Under the pieces are notes generated by a model, which did no database searches, was not told the origin of the DNA, and was given only the letters and a program-made list of their open reading frames with translations. From contig NC_089735.1 in assembly GCF_035083965.1 (NCBI RefSeq), positions 10,070,001-10,134,000 of the forward strand: a DNA stretch of 64,000 nucleotides, written 5' to 3'. Made by a program: the position numbers and the translations under genes. How positions within the stretch are numbered: the first letter of the stretch is position 1; each line of letters begins with the position of its first letter. This DNA is from Branchiostoma lanceolatum. Its lineage: Eukaryota; Chordata; Leptocardii; Amphioxiformes; Branchiostomatidae. Positions 60,123 to 64,000 of the stretch are shown in pieces.

Positions 60123-62038
60123 TTTTTAGGTATAGACAATTTACGCTACAGTTTCTAGTGTCTAAACATTCTGTAGTATATTTATATATTTCCACACTGT
60201 AAGAATTGTCTACTTATAAAAATCTTTAGAAAGACATTTTCCTGGAAAGTCCATGCGCGAAAGCTAACTAGAAGTACATGGTAGAATCACAGGAGACATA
60301 TATGTGACTACGGACAATGATGGACTTTATTACAAGAAGATACTACTCAAATACTAGTGTTGGCCGTGTCTAATTTGTTTTTAGGTTTTTCGTCGTTTAT
60401 TGAAGCACGGAAAGACGAAAGCCCCACGTTTTCTATAACTTACATATAATTGAACTAGTCTATAGAATGAAGTCACGGTATCAAAATCTCCCGAGCAGAT
60501 GGAATTAAGGGTTAATAACTTTGATCGTTCATCCCTGTAGTTTGAATAATCCCTCATGTTTTACGTAAACATGGTAAAGGGATTTCATATTTCGTACGTT
60601 GTAATGTTGGAGAACTATTATGGAATTCTATATAGTTAGAACAATGGTGTCGTCTTGAAAAATGTTGTAAAGATGTATAGATAATAAAGATACATAGAAC
60701 ATTTCACAGTGTATTACTAATTGTTTTTCTGACCATTGACATTAGTCTCAAGAAATGGTCTTAGTTTGTCATGAAAAGCACGATGTATTTTATTTTCTCA
60801 CTCTACCCACTTTGGTTCATGAAAGTGTTTTCAAAAGCGCCACCCTGCGACGGCCACGCATTACATCAGAAACAGGAAGAGGAAGAGGGCCCGTGATACG
60901 GCTTATAGCGGTTATCAAACTTCAGGAAACAAAAGAAATATACTCTTGAATATTCGACATTTTGTAAACATTATAATGAATCATTTCCTGATTCTAGAAG
61001 ATTGCCCTGTCGTTTATTGTATTCAGCAATGTTTGGCAAATTATGTCCACAGAAATATTCCCACAAAATGCCACACAGGCAGGTTTAAAGCAAGCCGAAC
61101 TCAACATATGCTTGGAGAATACATGTACAAGGTCTTAAATCCTGGTGGAAAGTGCATCGAACAAAATCTAGAGGCAAACTCAGAATGCCAATATTTCTAA
61201 GTAAAACAAATGTTAGTCTTTGTTAGTCCAAGAAAGTAATGTAGGTTTATCCTATCTAATGTATATGATGAACAAAAGCTTGAAGATCTACAGTTGTTAT
61301 GTAATGTTTGAAATGCCTGTCGTTCCATGAAAAGACAGAGAGTTTTCATTATTTTTCGAGTCTATTTGTTCTATGGGGCATCTATGTAAAGCTTTTAGAT
61401 ATCTACATCTGTGGAAATCTGGAAAGTATCTAAGATGGTGGTCTATCTTTGTTGGTAAATCTTCATGTCGACTCAGCACCACAAGAAGAGCACAGTTTAC
61501 TTTGAGACCCGCTAAGCTGGTGTTTCACGCCCCTCCAGCGAAACTACACGAACCACCGTGGGTTCTGGGCGCGGGATTTCTCGGGATTTCACGGGATGAT
61601 AGTGATGAACCGCGAGAAAACCCTCCCAAATCAGAACTACACACACAATACTCATCCGCGCCATTCTTGTACCCAGCCCGGACCCTGTCACCGATCCCTA
61701 TGTCAATAAACAGCACCGCCCGGTAAGGACAGACACGGGTTCGATTCCCACTGTGTGTATTTTTCCCATCATCTTCCCTCATACACACCCTGATCTTCAA
61801 AACACATTGAGTGGTACCACAGATAAAGTTTCAAAGTATGCCGAGTATATGTTTGTGTTAGAGTGTTTCTAGCGGATTCCTGACATTTTGCAACAGGAAG
61901 GAGCCATTCTAATACGATACGGTACTGTCGTAACATTCTCACGTACCGTCAAAATATCGGGGGCTAAGATTAACACAGTTACTAAATCTGCGTTGAATCC
62001 TTTTGACTGTCTAAAAACATGGTGTTAACTTCCAGGGA

Positions 62039-62080
62039 GGGAGAGAAAGAGGGAGAGGGAGGGAGAGAGAGGGAGAGAGA

Positions 62081-62164
<84 letters not shown>

Positions 62165-62296
62165 AGAGAGAGAGGGAGTGAGAGAGAGAGAGAGGAGGGC
62201 AAGATAAAGGAGAGAGAAAGAAAGGAGAGAAAAGGAGAGAGAGAGGATGAGACTGAGAGGGAGAGGGGGAATGGGAGAGAGAGGAGAGAGAGAGAT
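62039..62296. repeat. (GA)n microsatellite
   Basis: About 250 bp of ga repeats with gg interruptions. Open frames across it are artefacts. Confidence 0.97.
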
Positions 62297-64000
62297 CAGC
62301 TATTGACATTATGAAACTAATCACTGTTTCCTGAAGAAATAAAATCCGAGGATGTTTTGACTAGAAAGATGTTCAACTATCTACTAGCAACAGTATAACA
62401 AGAAATGATGCACTGCAACCGGAAATTACAAGGGATACTACACATACTGAAAGTGAAACATTCTGTCTATTCTTACTCTTACGAATATCTTTGGAACTTT
62501 CAAACAGAAATAATCTACCCCAGACGTTTCCATTTTGAGGTTTATAAAATTATGTTTGAAAATTACAAAAACAATATGAGACTAACGTTGAAAAAAAGAT
62601 AGGTTTGTATTTTATTTATGGTAGGATAAAGACAAGTCATATGGTACTTTTTGTACCATTCTTAGCTTACATCTTCTATTTCGATGCAATGATTTACATA
62701 TTGAAAGGCAAACCATGTGTTGTACCGTATAGCACACAGCACTTACACATATGCACACTGCTATCTATTACAAACACACTTATCGTCAACCATCATCGTT
62801 CATTTTTCTGGAAAACCAGAATTGTGCGTGCCCGGGCGAATAGCCTTTGCTTGACGGAATGATGACACTTAACTGAGATGTAAGAATACTTTTTGTATTT
62901 TCAACAGAAGTAAAATTTATACTGTCAACTTGTCAACCGCGGACATGTCACACAGAGGTGTACGCGTGCTTTTTCTGGCTTAACCATGTTCGTTGTACAA
63001 CCGTTGTCAATGCAAAGACTTCTGACAATGCGGCCATCTCTTCTATTGTGGTGTACAGAAATAATTAGGTCAGTTTGTGACAGAGAGACAGACACCTAGA
63101 CATTCTATCCGTTCCTGACCCAGCCCTTCTTTTCCACCAACCCCCCCCTGAGAGCCCCCCTGGATCCCCCTCGCTTACCCCCCGGCCTCTAGTAAAGTGT
63201 GTGTTCTCAATGTTGCTTGAGGATTACAACTCACGGGTGACGGTTGTATATCAGTTCAAAGACCCCGTGTTGTTTTGGGGTCGCTTAGAGCCAAGCGTGT
63301 TTTCGTGTCACCATTTTGACGTGTTGAAAGGGGGCTAACAGAGGGGTTCGGTTGTGGTCTGTTTATTTCATATGTCAGGCAAAGACAAGAATGTTTTTAT
63401 CATGATTCTAACCCTTTTTGACTCCCTCATAAACATGTATATGCCAGACTTACAGTAACGTATCTAGTTATATCCCCTAAAATGTCAAATAGCAAACACA
63501 TTTCGAAAACCAACTTTTCCACTCAGTGCGTGATCAATCCTTACGTTTTGGACTCAAAGCTGCGTCTTCTACTAATTATCAGTGTTCTAAAGAGGTTTCT
63601 CAACTTCCTATGTAGACGTGGACATCGTTTCTGACAGGGAACGCATGGCCCCTGTCAAACTGTATCGGTAGACCCCTTAGAATCCGTGTACTATAAACAA
63701 ACCGCGACTAGGTTCCCTCTAGCTTCCCGCCTGTCTTAAACTAAAACCCCGACAAGTTGGCCCCAAAAATTGCTCACGAAGGTCAAAGTTTGCCCTGAGA
63801 GGATACTAGAAGCCTCACAGAAACCTTGACACTTCGACTGTATCATTTTATATCAGCCTCCCCCAATTAAGCTTAGATAAACTCTCAACAAGCCACGCTA
63901 ACGAGTTGGGCGTTGCTAAAGGCGATTAAATTCGCATCCATCTTCGTCACACCTGTCTAAATAGGACGTGTCGAGTTTCTGCACGCCCTCCGCACACAAC

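Larger units (their letters stand above)
51512..64000. other. Gene-poor 12.5 kb upstream of TMEM175 paralog C
   Basis: I find no exon with a recognisable domain or a run of codon-like sequence bounded by splice sites. Open frames at 52463-52699, 52870-53220, 57984-58217 and 60946-61200 are short and look random. Identified content is a foldback element (53434-53829), a ~154-bp tandem duplication (59815-60122), a GC-rich patch with a tRNA-like B-box motif (about 61510-61760) and a (GA)n tract (62039-62296). The rest is apparently unique sequence. Confidence 0.5.

Noticed and set aside
60946-61200. 84-codon Cys-containing open frame
   Set aside because: No signal peptide, no regular cysteine pattern and no supporting exon.
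61700-61760. tRNA-like B-box gggttcgattccc
   Set aside because: The T-arm does not pair fully and no acceptor stem or A box is present; at most a tRNA-derived repeat fragment. The same applies to the sites near 2450, 4390 and 5905.

Overview
The window is animal genomic DNA: intron-rich genes with GT/AG splicing, many short introns, microsatellites and small transposon relics. Family content (an ABCG2-type transporter, TMEM175-type channels and a CARD plus B-box protein), gene density and repeat style fit an invertebrate deuterostome, most probably amphioxus (Branchiostoma). The species is inferred, not proven.

Layout. (1) 1-11.5 kb, + strand: the 3' two-thirds of an ABCG2-like half-transporter gene. 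It enters the window after Walker A and runs to its stop at 9703 and a ~1.8-kb 3' UTR. It carries a tandem pair of 90-bp exons, each encoding transmembrane helix 2, which look like alternative (probably mutually exclusive) exons. (2) 12.8-14.45 kb, + strand: a two-exon gene for a 347-aa CARD / B-box / coiled-coil protein, followed by a decayed tandem copy of its 3' end. (3) 15.7-51.4 kb, - strand: three complete tandem TMEM175 paralogs (A 15741-26480, 495 aa; B 27915-39716, 498 aa; C 41269-51445, 487 aa). I reconstructed all 20 coding exons of each. Intron positions and phases are identical throughout, so the array arose by whole-gene duplication. Each protein has the two six-helix repeats of lysosomal TMEM175 K+/H+ channels, with the R-x3-(F/Y)-(S/A)-D motif and the pore isoleucine in both halves. 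(4) 51.5-64 kb: a 12.5-kb stretch with no gene I can support. It holds a foldback element, a (GA)n tract and short duplications.

The introns hold several short TTAA-flanked or inverted-repeat element families, one piggyBac-like element, two minisatellites with a shared core in different paralogs, and 5'-truncated LINE tails.

The genes do not form one pathway. The TMEM175 array would act in endolysosomal ion balance, the ABCG2-like protein in export across membranes, and the CARD/B-box protein probably in innate-immune or death signalling. No clearly novel multi-gene system is visible. The strongest candidates for something undescribed are the duplicated TM2 exon of the ABCG2-like gene and the tripled TMEM175 locus.
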